DNA of 30,986 bases from Acholeplasmatales bacterium (lineage in GTDB: Bacteria > Bacillota_I > Bacilli_A > Acholeplasmatales > Anaeroplasmataceae). Each line of letters starts with the position of its first letter. Positions within the stretch are counted from its first letter, which is position 1. The notes below the pieces were generated by a model. It ran no database searches. It saw only the letters and a list, made by a program, of their open reading frames with translations, and was not told where the DNA came from. The position numbers and the translations under genes were made by a program. This document shows, piece after piece, positions 7,337-16,298 of this stretch. The stretch is from positions 1-30,986 of the forward strand of contig JAILPD010000007.1 of assembly GCA_024690445.1 (NCBI GenBank), in the 5' to 3' direction.

Positions 7337-8884
7337 TTACTTATTAAATACATTTACTTGGTTTAATTCATATTCATCATTCTTAAGACCAGTAAAGGTA
7401 ACATTTTTAATATTAACCTCATTTACATAAGATATAATAATACCTCTACCGCTCATAGCATCTAAGCCATCCATCATCGCAGGCTTATCAGCGATAGGAT
7501 TTTCGGCATAGTGGAATGATACATTATCAATTGTAATAGAATCAATTGGCTGTTCAGGTAATCCGAAGAATGTACCCGCAGCTACATTAACATCTTCACA
7601 ATCAATATCCTTAAAAACAAACTTTCCTAAATATGGTGTTCTATCATCAACAGGTAGTTTTTCTTTAGAATAAACATATTCTGTATGACCATCAGGGTCA
7701 CAATAATAGAACATGTTAATAACAAGAGGAGTTAATACCTTTTCCATTTTGATATTTTCAAAAGTAATACCATCGATGATAGCATCCTTACCTCTACCTC
7801 TTCTTGTCTTAATTCTTAAGCCTCTATCTGTTTGATTAAATAAACACTGAGATACAGTAATATCTTTAATACCACCACTCATTTCAGAGCCTAATACGAT
7901 AGAACCATGACCAAAATTCATTGTACAATTTCTTATGTTAAATAACTCACTTGGCTTTTTATATTTTCTACCCATATAAATCTTTCCAGATTTAATAGCT
8001 ATACAGTCATCACCAACAGAGAAATTAACACCAATAATGTCAACATTCTTACATGATTCAGGATCACATCCATCAGTATTAGGAGAATTCTTAGGATTAA
8101 TAATCTTTAAATCAATAAACTTCAAATTCTCACTAAAATATGGATGTAAATTCCAAGATGGTGTATTAGTAACAGTTACACCCTGTAAAGTGATATTCTT
8201 ACACTTATTTAAGAATACACCTCTAGGTCTCCAAGCAATTCTTCTAGTTCTAACATCAACCCACCAGTCAGAATTGTTGGCATTACCATCAATTACACCT
8301 TGGCCAATAATATTGATGTTTTCAACATTAATACCAGTAATAATACTAGCAAAACAGTCAAGAGGATTACCCTCCCATGAACCCAAATTATACTCATCCT
8401 TTTCATCAGAAGTATAAGTCATACCAGGTAAAATAGGGTAATGAGTTCTATCAACATCACCAACTAAACGAGCATTTTTAGAAAGCTCAATAGTTATATT
8501 ACTTCTTAAGAATAGGGCTGATGAATAATAGTTTCCATCAGGAATATAAACACGACCATTATCAGGACAGGCTAAGATAGCTGCTTGAATGGCATTAGTA
8601 TCATTATTAACACCATCACCCTTAGCACCAAATCTTTTTACATTTAAGCAAACTGATTCAAATAATGTCTTAATAGTATTCTTTTCAGATTTACCATTAA
8701 CCTTTACGGCAATTTCATATTCAGTATCCGGATTCAATTCAAAAATTGAAACTACATTCATATTAGTTTTAGTGTATAATTCACCATTAACAAATAATTC
8801 ATATTCATTTGTAGTAACAATATCAGAATTTTGCATTTCTAATGTAACACTTCTTGAAGTGATAACAATTGGTTTAAATTTCAT
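7337..8884 (-). CDS. GH28 polygalacturonase, cytoplasmic
   Basis: A 515-residue glycoside hydrolase family 28 protein that hydrolyses alpha-1,4-galacturonosyl links. An N-terminal fibronectin-III-like segment (about 5-75) precedes the right-handed beta-helix, which opens with KRFGAKGDGVNNDT (83-96). All four GH28 active-site motifs are present: NTDG (269-272), GDD (291-293), GHG (325-327) and RIK (357-359). There is no signal peptide, so it should act on imported oligogalacturonides, probably as an exo-enzyme. It is the last gene of the importer operon, 15 bp behind a membrane protein gene, with GGAG 9-10 nt before the ATG. The inserts and N-terminal domain resemble bacterial exo-polygalacturonases more than fungal endo-enzymes; substrate preference (plain, methylated or unsaturated oligomers) cannot be read from the sequence. 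Confidence 0.93.
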   Translation of the reverse strand: MKFKPIVITSRSVTLEMQNSDIVTTNEYELFVNGELYTKTNMNVVSIFELNPDTEYEIAVKVNGKSEKNTIKTLFESVCLNVKRFGAKGDGVNNDTNAIQAAILACPDNGRVYIPDGNYYSSALFLRSNITIELSKNARLVGDVDRTHYPILPGMTYTSDEKDEYNLGSWEGNPLDCFASIITGINVENINIIGQGVIDGNANNSDWWVDVRTRRIAWRPRGVFLNKCKNITLQGVTVTNTPSWNLHPYFSENLKFIDLKIINPKNSPNTDGCDPESCKNVDIIGVNFSVGDDCIAIKSGKIYMGRKYKKPSELFNIRNCTMNFGHGSIVLGSEMSGGIKDITVSQCLFNQTDRGLRIKTRRGRGKDAIIDGITFENIKMEKVLTPLVINMFYYCDPDGHTEYVYSKEKLPVDDRTPYLGKFVFKDIDCEDVNVAAGTFFGLPEQPIDSITIDNVSFHYAENPIADKPAMMDGLDAMSGRGIIISYVNEVNIKNVTFTGLKNDEYELNQVNVFNK

Positions 8885-8899
8885 GGATTTTCTCTCCTA

Positions 8900-9517
8900 T
8901 TATTCTTGAACCGCTAAAACAATTGGTTCATTATTTTTCATTTGTTTATAATATTTAATTCTATTATAAATATTGATAACTGTGTTCTTTATAATAATTA
9001 TTACTGTGTCAATAACAACATAAAACAAAGCATATGAAAATGGTTCGATACCTAAACCACCTGTTGTACCAAATGGGTCAAATATCCATCCTTTATATCC
9101 AAAAAATGTAACTACAAAGAATAATCCTAAAGACATCAAGAAGCAATAAGCTAAATAAAAGATAAATGCTGAAAAACCTTTTTGGTTATATACTACATAT
9201 CTTCTAGTATTATCTCTTCTACTATATAAAGATCTAGCTAATAGCTTTGTAACATAATTTTGGAATAAAGCCATAAATAAAGCAATTAAAATAATAATTG
9301 TACCTGATACAGATAGGATTTGTCTTGGATCTTCATAAACAGCAGTAAAATCGAATCCAACATCACTACCACCAATTATTATAAAGAAAACGGCAGCCGC
9401 AGCTGCCCAATACTTTACGATGGTTATCAATATCCATGAAGGAATCTTTGAAAGTTTAGAACCAGGAAGTTCTTCAATTTCAATTTCCTCGTTAGTATTC
9501 GTTTTCTTTTTTTTCAT
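8900..9517 (-). CDS. Four-helix membrane protein in importer operon, unknown
   Basis: A 205-residue protein that I do not recognise. After a polar, Lys/Glu-rich N-terminus (about 1-25), four hydrophobic segments are visible at about 27-49, 67-89, 113-140 and 160-182. A basic loop (SLYSRRDNTRRYVVYNQKG) lies between the second and third. The C-terminus is polar. Its ATG overlaps the stop of the preceding gene as TAATG, so the two are translationally coupled and may form one complex. Position between the importer ATPase and the GH28 gene suggests an accessory role in oligogalacturonide uptake, but there is no family evidence for that. Confidence 0.8.
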   Translation of the reverse strand: MKKKKTNTNEEIEIEELPGSKLSKIPSWILITIVKYWAAAAAVFFIIIGGSDVGFDFTAVYEDPRQILSVSGTIIILIALFMALFQNYVTKLLARSLYSRRDNTRRYVVYNQKGFSAFIFYLAYCFLMSLGLFFVVTFFGYKGWIFDPFGTTGGLGIEPFSYALFYVVIDTVIIIIKNTVINIYNRIKYYKQMKNNEPIVLAVQE

Positions 9518-10233
9518 TATCTATCTACCTTTTCGTATGTACGGTCATAATTAATGAAACCTAGTACAACACCAGCAACTGATAAAACATCACAAATGAT
9601 AATTGAAACCATAGATGGAATATATGCAGTGTTGAATCTAGATAAGTCAGCACCCTTTGCAATATATTGTTGAATAACATCAGTAGTTCCATATTTAACA
9701 TTTGTAGCTGTTTCAACCCATATACCTGCGTTTTCGCCAGCTTCTGCAATCGCCTCTTGGGATTCATAAGCAAATGACTTGAATACAAGTACACAGTAAA
9801 TATAGTATACAGATAAAATAATCATGATACTAGTAAATACAGTTGCGATAATTACTGAACCTAAATTCTTAGTATTAGACATAGTTAACGCGTTGAACAC
9901 GTTAAGAATACCAAATAGCATAATTAAGAAAACAGCAAGACCAGTTGCATCAAAAGGAATTTGTGGAAGGACATACTTATCAAACTCTTCGAATTCTTCA
10001 TTCCAGAATTGGAAAGAATAATCTAATGCGTTTAATGTATCAGCATGGAAAATTAAGAAGAAACCAATTGCTAATCCTGGAACAGCAACTAATAAAGCCG
10101 CTAATTTCATATTATTGTATTTGAAACTATCAATAAATGAACCAAATACATTCTTGAAATATCTTCCAAGAGCCTTCATTACATCTCCAAAGCTTTTTTT
10201 CTTAGGGACATCTTCATATCTATTATCATCCAT
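9517..10233 (-). CDS. Four-helix membrane protein in importer operon, unknown
   Basis: A 238-residue protein without a recognised domain. An N-terminal basic, amphipathic segment (FGDVMKALGRYFKNVFGSFI) is followed by four hydrophobic segments at about 44-66, 96-118, 124-150 and 205-230. Two polar segments probably face outside: one with FWNEEFEEFDKY after the first helix, and one of about 50 residues with TTDVIQQYIAKGADLSRFN before the last helix. GGGGGT precedes the ATG by 7 nt. It starts 11 bp behind the canonical ATPase and is coupled to the next membrane protein by TAATG. The function is unknown. Confidence 0.8.
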   Translation of the reverse strand: MDDNRYEDVPKKKSFGDVMKALGRYFKNVFGSFIDSFKYNNMKLAALLVAVPGLAIGFFLIFHADTLNALDYSFQFWNEEFEEFDKYVLPQIPFDATGLAVFLIMLFGILNVFNALTMSNTKNLGSVIIATVFTSIMIILSVYYIYCVLVFKSFAYESQEAIAEAGENAGIWVETATNVKYGTTDVIQQYIAKGADLSRFNTAYIPSMVSIIICDVLSVAGVVLGFINYDRTYEKVDR

Positions 10234-10244
10234 AAAAATACCCC

Positions 10245-11348
10245 CTATCTAATTCTCTTTGTTGTTTCAACGTCAAAGAAATGTACCTTTTCCATATCAA
10301 AACAAGCATCAAGTTCAGAATTAGTAATCTCACTTCTGTTATAAACTTTAGAAATAAGACTATCTTCGCCAAATTTAGCATAAATTAAGTTATATGCGCC
10401 AAGATATTCAGCATAATCAACAGCTAAGTGAATATGAGAATCCTTGAATTTAGCTAGTGCTGCATCATCAATATAGATATATTCAGCACGACAAGCAAAC
10501 TTAACTGCCTTACCACGATAATTACCTAAAATTTCAGATTGATGAGCAGTTAATTTTAATTTTGTACCAGTTGACTCATGAATGAAGTATTCAAGATCTT
10601 CATCAATAATACCATCCATAAAGTTCATAGGAGGTGTTCCAATGAAACCAGCAACGAATAAGTTTTCTGGATTATCGAACATTTCCTTTGGTGTTGCAAT
10701 TTGTTGAACATAACCATCCTTCATAACAACGATTCTAGTTGCTAATGTTAAGGCTTCAATTTGGTCATGTGTTACATACACGAATGTAGCATTTAATCTT
10801 TCATGTAATTGCATTAATTCCTTACGCATTGCTCCACGAAGCTTTGCGTCTAGGTTTGATAATGGTTCATCTAGTAAGAATACAACTGGATCACGAACGA
10901 TAGCACGACCAACAGCAACTCTTTGTCTTTGACCACCTGATAATTGCTTAGGCTTTCTATTCAAATAAGGAACTAAACCTAAAACTTCAGCAGCCTTCAT
11001 AACACGAGAGTGAATTTCTACTGGATCAACCTTTCTAATTGTTAATGAGAATGCCATATTATGGTAAACAGTCATATGAGCATATAGCGCATAATTTTGG
11101 AATACCATCGCAATATCTCTATCTTTAGGAGCTATATCATTAGCTCTCTTACCATTAATGATAAGATCACCAGAAGATACTCCTTCAAGACCAGCAATCA
11201 TACGTAAAGTAGTAGACTTACCGCATCCAGAAGGACCAGCTAATACAATAAACTCACCCTTTTGAATTTCGATATTGAAGTCATATACGGCATGGAATCC
11301 GTTAGGATATACTTTGTTTACATTTTTTAAAATAACGTCTGCAGCCAT
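10245..11348 (-). CDS. Canonical sugar-importer ATPase (MsmX/UgpC type)
   Basis: A 367-residue ABC ATPase of the MalK/MsmX family that powers carbohydrate importers of the LplABC/YtcPQ type. It has every catalytic element: Walker A GPSGCGKS (38-45), Q-loop MVFQNYALY, signature LSGGQ (136-140), Walker B FLLDEP (157-162), H-loop His194 in VTHDQ, and a C-terminal TOBE domain starting at about 235. Length is normal. GGAGG lies 7 nt before the ATG. In many Bacillota a single such ATPase serves several importers; here it is encoded inside the importer operon, flanked on each side by a pair of four-helix membrane proteins. It is presumably the working ATPase, in contrast to the degenerate paralogue at 5879-7138. 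Confidence 0.93.
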   Translation of the reverse strand: MAADVILKNVNKVYPNGFHAVYDFNIEIQKGEFIVLAGPSGCGKSTTLRMIAGLEGVSSGDLIINGKRANDIAPKDRDIAMVFQNYALYAHMTVYHNMAFSLTIRKVDPVEIHSRVMKAAEVLGLVPYLNRKPKQLSGGQRQRVAVGRAIVRDPVVFLLDEPLSNLDAKLRGAMRKELMQLHERLNATFVYVTHDQIEALTLATRIVVMKDGYVQQIATPKEMFDNPENLFVAGFIGTPPMNFMDGIIDEDLEYFIHESTGTKLKLTAHQSEILGNYRGKAVKFACRAEYIYIDDAALAKFKDSHIHLAVDYAEYLGAYNLIYAKFGEDSLISKVYNRSEITNSELDACFDMEKVHFFDVETTKRIR

Positions 11349-11358
11349 AATTTACCTC

Positions 11359-11964
11359 CTACTTCTTTTCTACCTTTAAACTATTTAGATAGTTATTTAA
11401 TTTATTAGATTTCATAACACCGATTACACCAGCAGCAATAAAAGCACAAGCAGATAATACTAATAATACGATTGCTAATACACCTCTAGCAGTACCGTTA
11501 GTTGTTAACCAGTGAACTGTATTAGCATCAACGTCTGAAATTGTACCACCAACGTTTTTCTCAGCATAAGCACTCTTCTCAGCAACTGTTTCTAAACTTG
11601 ACCACTTATTATAAGTAATAATAATAGTTAAAGGTAACCAGAAAATTTGTAGAACATTAACAGCTCCTAATCCCATCAAGAAAATTGAGGCATTTCTAGA
11701 ATATGTTTTTGTTCTTTCGCATGCTAAGAATCCAGATAATAGGATAAATATGTTCAAGAAGATACATAAGATAACTTGAAATGAAACAGCAGCCATACTA
11801 TTTAAAATAATAAAAGATGCAAGAACACTTAAAGCTAAAGCAACTAAACCTAAACTATAAGCTAATTTATTATCTCTATATCTCATCATCTCGACAGAGT
11901 TTTTGTCAAATTCAAGATCTGACATTTTACTCATTGTCTTGTTTTTTTCCATTTCATTAATCAT
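11359..11964 (-). CDS. Four-helix membrane protein in importer operon, unknown
   Basis: A 201-residue protein that I do not recognise. A polar N-terminus of about 32 residues is followed by hydrophobic segments at about 33-56, 60-82, 92-118 and 157-186, then a short basic tail ending in KVEKK. The segment of about 35 residues before the last helix (KWSSLETVAEKSAYAEKNVG) is polar and probably outside. The ATG lies inside the last codons of the preceding gene (8-bp overlap), with AAGGTGG upstream, so the two membrane proteins are translated in coupling. It sits 10 bp ahead of the importer ATPase gene. Confidence 0.8.
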   Translation of the reverse strand: MINEMEKNKTMSKMSDLEFDKNSVEMMRYRDNKLAYSLGLVALALSVLASFIILNSMAAVSFQVILCIFLNIFILLSGFLACERTKTYSRNASIFLMGLGAVNVLQIFWLPLTIIITYNKWSSLETVAEKSAYAEKNVGGTISDVDANTVHWLTTNGTARGVLAIVLLVLSACAFIAAGVIGVMKSNKLNNYLNSLKVEKK

Positions 11965-12730
11965 TTACAGCCACCACCTTTTCAAGTTCTTTTCTTCTTT
12001 CAGTAGTTGCCTTAAATTTTGTTACAGAAAGGATGAATAAGAATAATGAATATACCATAACTGCAACAAAAATTACGTCATAAAGTATAAATGTGAATAC
12101 ATCACAGCTATAATGCTCCTTTAAATAATCTAATGATGGATTAGATCCAGTAGCATACTGGTAAACAATATAACCATGATCAGGGTTTTGCATAACTGAA
12201 ACAATGTTATACAATTCACTATTAGCAACAAAATTACCCATTACAGAAATTGATTTAATTAAACAAACCAAACCAAAAACAACCATAAATAAAGTAAATA
12301 ACGAAGAAGCAATCAAATTACTCTTATAATATACTTTACGTGAATTATTTGCAAAAATATATAAGAAAGCTACGCCAATTAATGATAAAATACCATACCA
12401 TAAAATAAGATTATTTAAATCATTTAATTCATTTTGGAAATCATATACTTGTCTCATATAATTAGCGCCAAAATCATTTTTAAATGGAACACCATTGTTA
12501 TCAACGAAGCCTTCTGCTTTATTCTGATCAAATAGATCCCATAAATTTTGTTGGTTGTTACCTAAGGCACTATTCTTATCAGAACCAGAAACTTCATCTA
12601 GAGTTGTTGTAACATTAATATAAATGTATGAATATTGTGTCTTAAACGGAAGTGCAGAAATTATTATTGCACCAGCAATACACAACATTATAAGATGAAA
12701 AACCTTCATTTTTGAAATAAGTTTTTTCAC
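11957..12730 (-). CDS. Four-helix membrane protein in importer operon, unknown
   Basis: A 257-residue protein with no family that I can name. The first hydrophobic segment (about 11-29) is followed by a polar, probably external domain of about 80 residues containing YIYINVTTTLDEVSG. Three more hydrophobic segments follow at about 108-127, 139-164 and 213-240, then a charged C-terminus. The start codon is GTG, with GGAGG 9 nt upstream. It is the first gene after the binding lipoprotein, separated from it by a strong hairpin without a T-run, and it overlaps the next membrane protein gene by 8 bp. The external domain could contact the binding protein or the substrate, but this is speculation. 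Confidence 0.8.
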   Translation of the reverse strand: MKKLISKMKVFHLIMLCIAGAIIISALPFKTQYSYIYINVTTTLDEVSGSDKNSALGNNQQNLWDLFDQNKAEGFVDNNGVPFKNDFGANYMRQVYDFQNELNDLNNLILWYGILSLIGVAFLYIFANNSRKVYYKSNLIASSLFTLFMVVFGLVCLIKSISVMGNFVANSELYNIVSVMQNPDHGYIVYQYATGSNPSLDYLKEHYSCDVFTFILYDVIFVAVMVYSLFLFILSVTKFKATTERRKELEKVVAVND

Positions 12731-12760
12731 GGTTTAAAACCTCCAATTTCTATGTGAATC

Positions 12761-12790
12761 AATCTAGAGAGCGATTAAACTCTCTAGATT
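12761..12790 (-). other. Intercistronic hairpin behind the binding-protein gene
   Basis: A perfect 11-bp stem, AATCTAGAGAG (12761-12771) with CTCTCTAGATT (12780-12790), has an 8-nt loop and no following T-run on either strand. It lies between the stop of the binding lipoprotein and the next gene of the same operon. Such stems commonly protect the upstream message from 3' exonucleases and raise binding-protein yield. Confidence 0.6.
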
Positions 12791-12834
12791 ATATCCACTT
12801 AATTATTAAATCTTTTTTTAATTTTAAATTCTAA

Positions 12835-15387
12835 TTATGCACTAGTCTTAGCATAAGCAGGTACATATGTGTCGTCATTTGTAATTGAATGAGCATATAC
12901 ATATAACTTTTGCTTATTGAATGCATCTCTTTGATTTACTACTTCAGACCAAGTTGTTGTAGATTTACCAGTACCAGAATAAATTGTGATATTATCCATG
13001 GCAGCTTCATGTCCACGAGTTACAGCAGCAGCCCAACCAACGTTGTTAGTTGACTTCTTAGCAGCCCAGAATCCTGTGATTGCGCCTAAAGCATCGATAG
13101 ATGGGTCTATAGTGAATCCTGTAGGAACACTTGTAGACCATACATAATTTGTATCACCAGCATCAGTTAACTTCTTAGTAATAGTAGCTAACTTTAATAC
13201 CTTACCATCACCAACAACACCGTTGTTACCAACTGTAAATGCATTTTGAATGTTAGTTACACCGAATTGAGCATAAGCGTTTGTAGCTTGTGCATTAACA
13301 CCCATTGGACGAATGTTACCAACACCATGTGTAGAACCTAAGCATTCACGTGAATATGTCCAGAAATCCTTCTCATAATCAACTAAAGCAGCCTTTACCT
13401 TAGCAGATAAGATTGGGTTTAATTCTCCTGAAGCATACATATCATCTGATACATAAATCTTATTAGAGTCAAATTCACCTTCTAATGTATCACCCTTAGA
13501 TGTATTAGGTTGTGCCCAATACTTAGTAGGACCATAGTTATTTACTAATTGTCCTAGTGGAGAGAACATAATATCCATTAATCTTAATGCACCTTCTACA
13601 TTATCAGAGTTAGATGGAATTGCCCATGTTTGATCCTTTAATGCACGGTTAGATTCATAATATCTTAATAAAGACTTACCAGTCTTATCATCGATGTCTT
13701 GACCAACTGACCAGCCATCTTTTTGACCATCAGCCCAATAAGTTAATGGAGGTAAAACAGCAGTAATACCAGTTTGCTTAAATGCTACTTCTTCCTCACC
13801 ATTTTCATTTACAACTGCATCTTGGAAGCCATTTCCACGGTCAGTAGGTCTAGTACCAATACCATTTACGATATCGTTAGCAGCACCGTTTGCAGCAGCA
13901 TAGTCATACATCATGAAACCATAAGCAGCATCAGCTGTAATCTTCTTATAGTACTTATTTAACCAACCAGTCTTTCTATCAGTGCTACTACCTTGAGCAT
14001 AGAAATCCTTCATGATTAAGCCTTCATCATAAATCTCTGATAAGTATTGTAATGCGTCATAAGAAGCTTGAGTAGTTTCTAGAGCGTGAACCTTACCATC
14101 ACCACCGATATAGTAGTTACCACGTTCAGCATCGATACCTTGAATACCCCAAATTTGAGCTAAGTCATAAATGTTTTCAACACGGTTATCTGAACATGCT
14201 CTTGGGAAGAATACGTTGATTTCAGCTTGGTCATCTCTCTTAGCTTCGCCACCAAGAGTACCAGTAATTAAACCTGGGTTAGCCTTTACAACACGCATTA
14301 ATGCGATTAATTCATCAGCATTATAAGCAGCTGAGTCAGAAGCGAATAAATCAGATGGATTTTCATAGAATACTGTATTTGCATCATTCTTTGAAGCATC
14401 GAAGAAATTAGCATATGCATCCTTAATATAAGCGATGAATTGTTCTGCTAATTGTTGACCTGTACAACCGTTAGCTAATAATTCATTTTGTTGCTTAATG
14501 ATATTAGTAACTTGCTTAATCTTTACATCATAAGTGTTGCCACCGAATAATACTGGAACAGTAGTTTCAGCATCAGGATAGTTGTATTCATCATCCATAA
14601 ATGGTTGATAGAATCCACCCTGTACAACGTTAGCAGATGGTTCAGAACCACCATTTGTAGTTGAAGTATCCCAACCAGATGTTGCATCTAATACTGCCTT
14701 AGTAATAGATGTATCCATAATGAACATTCTTTCGATATCATCTACACCATCAAAGTATGGAGTATAGTAGATATGGTTATTAATTGTTAATGTCTTCTTA
14801 ATAGCTGGATTATCCTTTAAATATTGGCTGAAATATGGCATTTTTGATGCTTCAGGATTATCAATATTAATATATTGATCTAATGGTGTAATGTAAGAAT
14901 AATCCTTAGCAAAACCCTTATCGCCCTTATTGTTATAAACTAAGTCTACATCTTGACTACTATCAGTTTCAGACATAATCGTTCCACCTGTAGCTACCTT
15001 AGTCCATTGAGCATCATCACTAGTTGCTGAATATTCAGTAGCATTCTTGATTGTAGTGTGAGTATACTCAGCAAATGCCTTCCATGTAGGTAATAATGTA
15101 TCACCTGAAATAGTTTCGCCAGTAATTGGATCGTTAATTGCGTCCATATTAGACTTTCTAGTAACACCTGATGTACCAGAATAGTTAAGCATGATGTCTA
15201 CTCTACCACCATTTTCATCATATGTTGGAGCTTCTGGAGCTTCTACAAAGTGGTGACTAGCATCTAGATTATTTGGTTTTCTTCTGTTAGCAGCTGGAGT
15301 AGTTGAATCACTAGAGCAGCTAGCAAGACCAATAATTGCGGCACCTGCAATAACAGATGCACCTGTTAATAAAAACTTCTTTTTCAT
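12835..15387 (-). CDS. Large sugar-binding lipoprotein of the importer (LplA/YtcQ-like)
   Basis: An 850-residue extracellular solute-binding protein. The signal peptide MKKKFLLTGASVIAGAAI ends in the lipobox LASC, with Cys24 as the lipid-anchored residue. Its place behind LplB- and YtcP-type permeases and segments such as TDRKTGWLNKYYKKI and NVEGALRLMDIMFSPLGQ are as in family 1 binding proteins that capture oligosaccharides. Usual members have 430-560 residues, so about 300 extra residues are present; most appear as inserts and a C-terminal extension of about 130 residues. The ATG at 15387 has AAGGAG 6 nt upstream. An in-frame GTG at 15447 would add a Lys/Glu-rich stretch ahead of the signal peptide and is rejected. 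Oligogalacturonides are the likely ligand from context. Confidence 0.88.
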   Translation of the reverse strand: MKKKFLLTGASVIAGAAIIGLASCSSDSTTPAANRRKPNNLDASHHFVEAPEAPTYDENGGRVDIMLNYSGTSGVTRKSNMDAINDPITGETISGDTLLPTWKAFAEYTHTTIKNATEYSATSDDAQWTKVATGGTIMSETDSSQDVDLVYNNKGDKGFAKDYSYITPLDQYINIDNPEASKMPYFSQYLKDNPAIKKTLTINNHIYYTPYFDGVDDIERMFIMDTSITKAVLDATSGWDTSTTNGGSEPSANVVQGGFYQPFMDDEYNYPDAETTVPVLFGGNTYDVKIKQVTNIIKQQNELLANGCTGQQLAEQFIAYIKDAYANFFDASKNDANTVFYENPSDLFASDSAAYNADELIALMRVVKANPGLITGTLGGEAKRDDQAEINVFFPRACSDNRVENIYDLAQIWGIQGIDAERGNYYIGGDGKVHALETTQASYDALQYLSEIYDEGLIMKDFYAQGSSTDRKTGWLNKYYKKITADAAYGFMMYDYAAANGAANDIVNGIGTRPTDRGNGFQDAVVNENGEEEVAFKQTGITAVLPPLTYWADGQKDGWSVGQDIDDKTGKSLLRYYESNRALKDQTWAIPSNSDNVEGALRLMDIMFSPLGQLVNNYGPTKYWAQPNTSKGDTLEGEFDSNKIYVSDDMYASGELNPILSAKVKAALVDYEKDFWTYSRECLGSTHGVGNIRPMGVNAQATNAYAQFGVTNIQNAFTVGNNGVVGDGKVLKLATITKKLTDAGDTNYVWSTSVPTGFTIDPSIDALGAITGFWAAKKSTNNVGWAAAVTRGHEAAMDNITIYSGTGKSTTTWSEVVNQRDAFNKQKLYVYAHSITNDDTYVPAYAKTSA

Positions 15388-15427
15388 TTTTTCTCCTTTT
15401 TCCTTTTCTTTTTCTTTTTTTGTTTTT

Positions 15428-16288
15428 TTATTCCTTAACTCCACCAACGTTTACACCGGCTGCAAAGTATTTTTGTAGCTTAGGATATACAACGATAACT
15501 GGAATTATTGAACACACAATAAATGCATATCTAAGTGAATATAATGAATATGGTAATGTTGTACCACTTTCACTCATGTTCTTAATGGCATTTTCCATAT
15601 ATAAGTTAAGGAAACATGTCAATGGCTGATCACTTGGCTTTAATAGCATTTGTCCCCAAATATAACCATTCCATCTAGAAACTGCATAGAACATAGCAAC
15701 TGTTATGATAGATGATTTTGACATAGGAACATAAACTTTTAATAAGATTTGGAATTCTGTTGCACCATCGATAGTTGCAGCTTCTTCTATTTCTGTCGGA
15801 ACACCACTAAAGTAGTTTCTTAATAAGATAATATTGAATGCATTGAAACCTAATGCAATGATGAACATATATCTATTTGTTACACCAAATCTTAAGAAGT
15901 TTTGGTATGTAGGAATCATACCTGCGTTAAACCACATTGTTAATGTAAGCATGAAGTTGAATCCACGACCAAATAGTAAACGCTTCTTTGATAATGCATA
16001 AGCACCTGTAATACCAACTAACATTGATACTGCAGTACCATAAATTGTAATGAAGAATGCGTTACAATAAGATAACCAGAATCCCTTTGTTGTAAATACT
16101 TCTTTATAAGCACCTAATTGGAATCCCATAGGAATTACTGAAACCTTAGCTTGGTCAACATAGTCTCTTCCTGAAATAGAATTCATTAATACGAATATAA
16201 ATGGATATAAACAAGCTAATGCAAATATTGTTAATAGCACATATGATAGAATTTTAAATGTAATTTCTGTTTTATCAAGTCTTTTCAT
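15428..16288 (-). CDS. Importer permease, YtcP/LplC type
   Basis: A 286-residue inner-membrane permease of the MalG-like class. About six helices are visible, the first at 14-35. The cytoplasmic EAA loop that docks on the ATPase is EEAATIDGATEFQILLKVY (168-186). AGGAGG lies just before the ATG and overlaps the stop region of the preceding permease gene. It would form a heterodimeric channel with the LplB-type permease and take substrate from the large binding lipoprotein. The C-terminal YPKLQKYFAAGVNVGGVKE is the standard end of YtcP-family proteins, so the gene is complete. Confidence 0.93.
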   Translation of the reverse strand: MKRLDKTEITFKILSYVLLTIFALACLYPFIFVLMNSISGRDYVDQAKVSVIPMGFQLGAYKEVFTTKGFWLSYCNAFFITIYGTAVSMLVGITGAYALSKKRLLFGRGFNFMLTLTMWFNAGMIPTYQNFLRFGVTNRYMFIIALGFNAFNIILLRNYFSGVPTEIEEAATIDGATEFQILLKVYVPMSKSSIITVAMFYAVSRWNGYIWGQMLLKPSDQPLTCFLNLYMENAIKNMSESGTTLPYSLYSLRYAFIVCSIIPVIVVYPKLQKYFAAGVNVGGVKE

Positions 16289-16298
16289 ATGTTACCTC

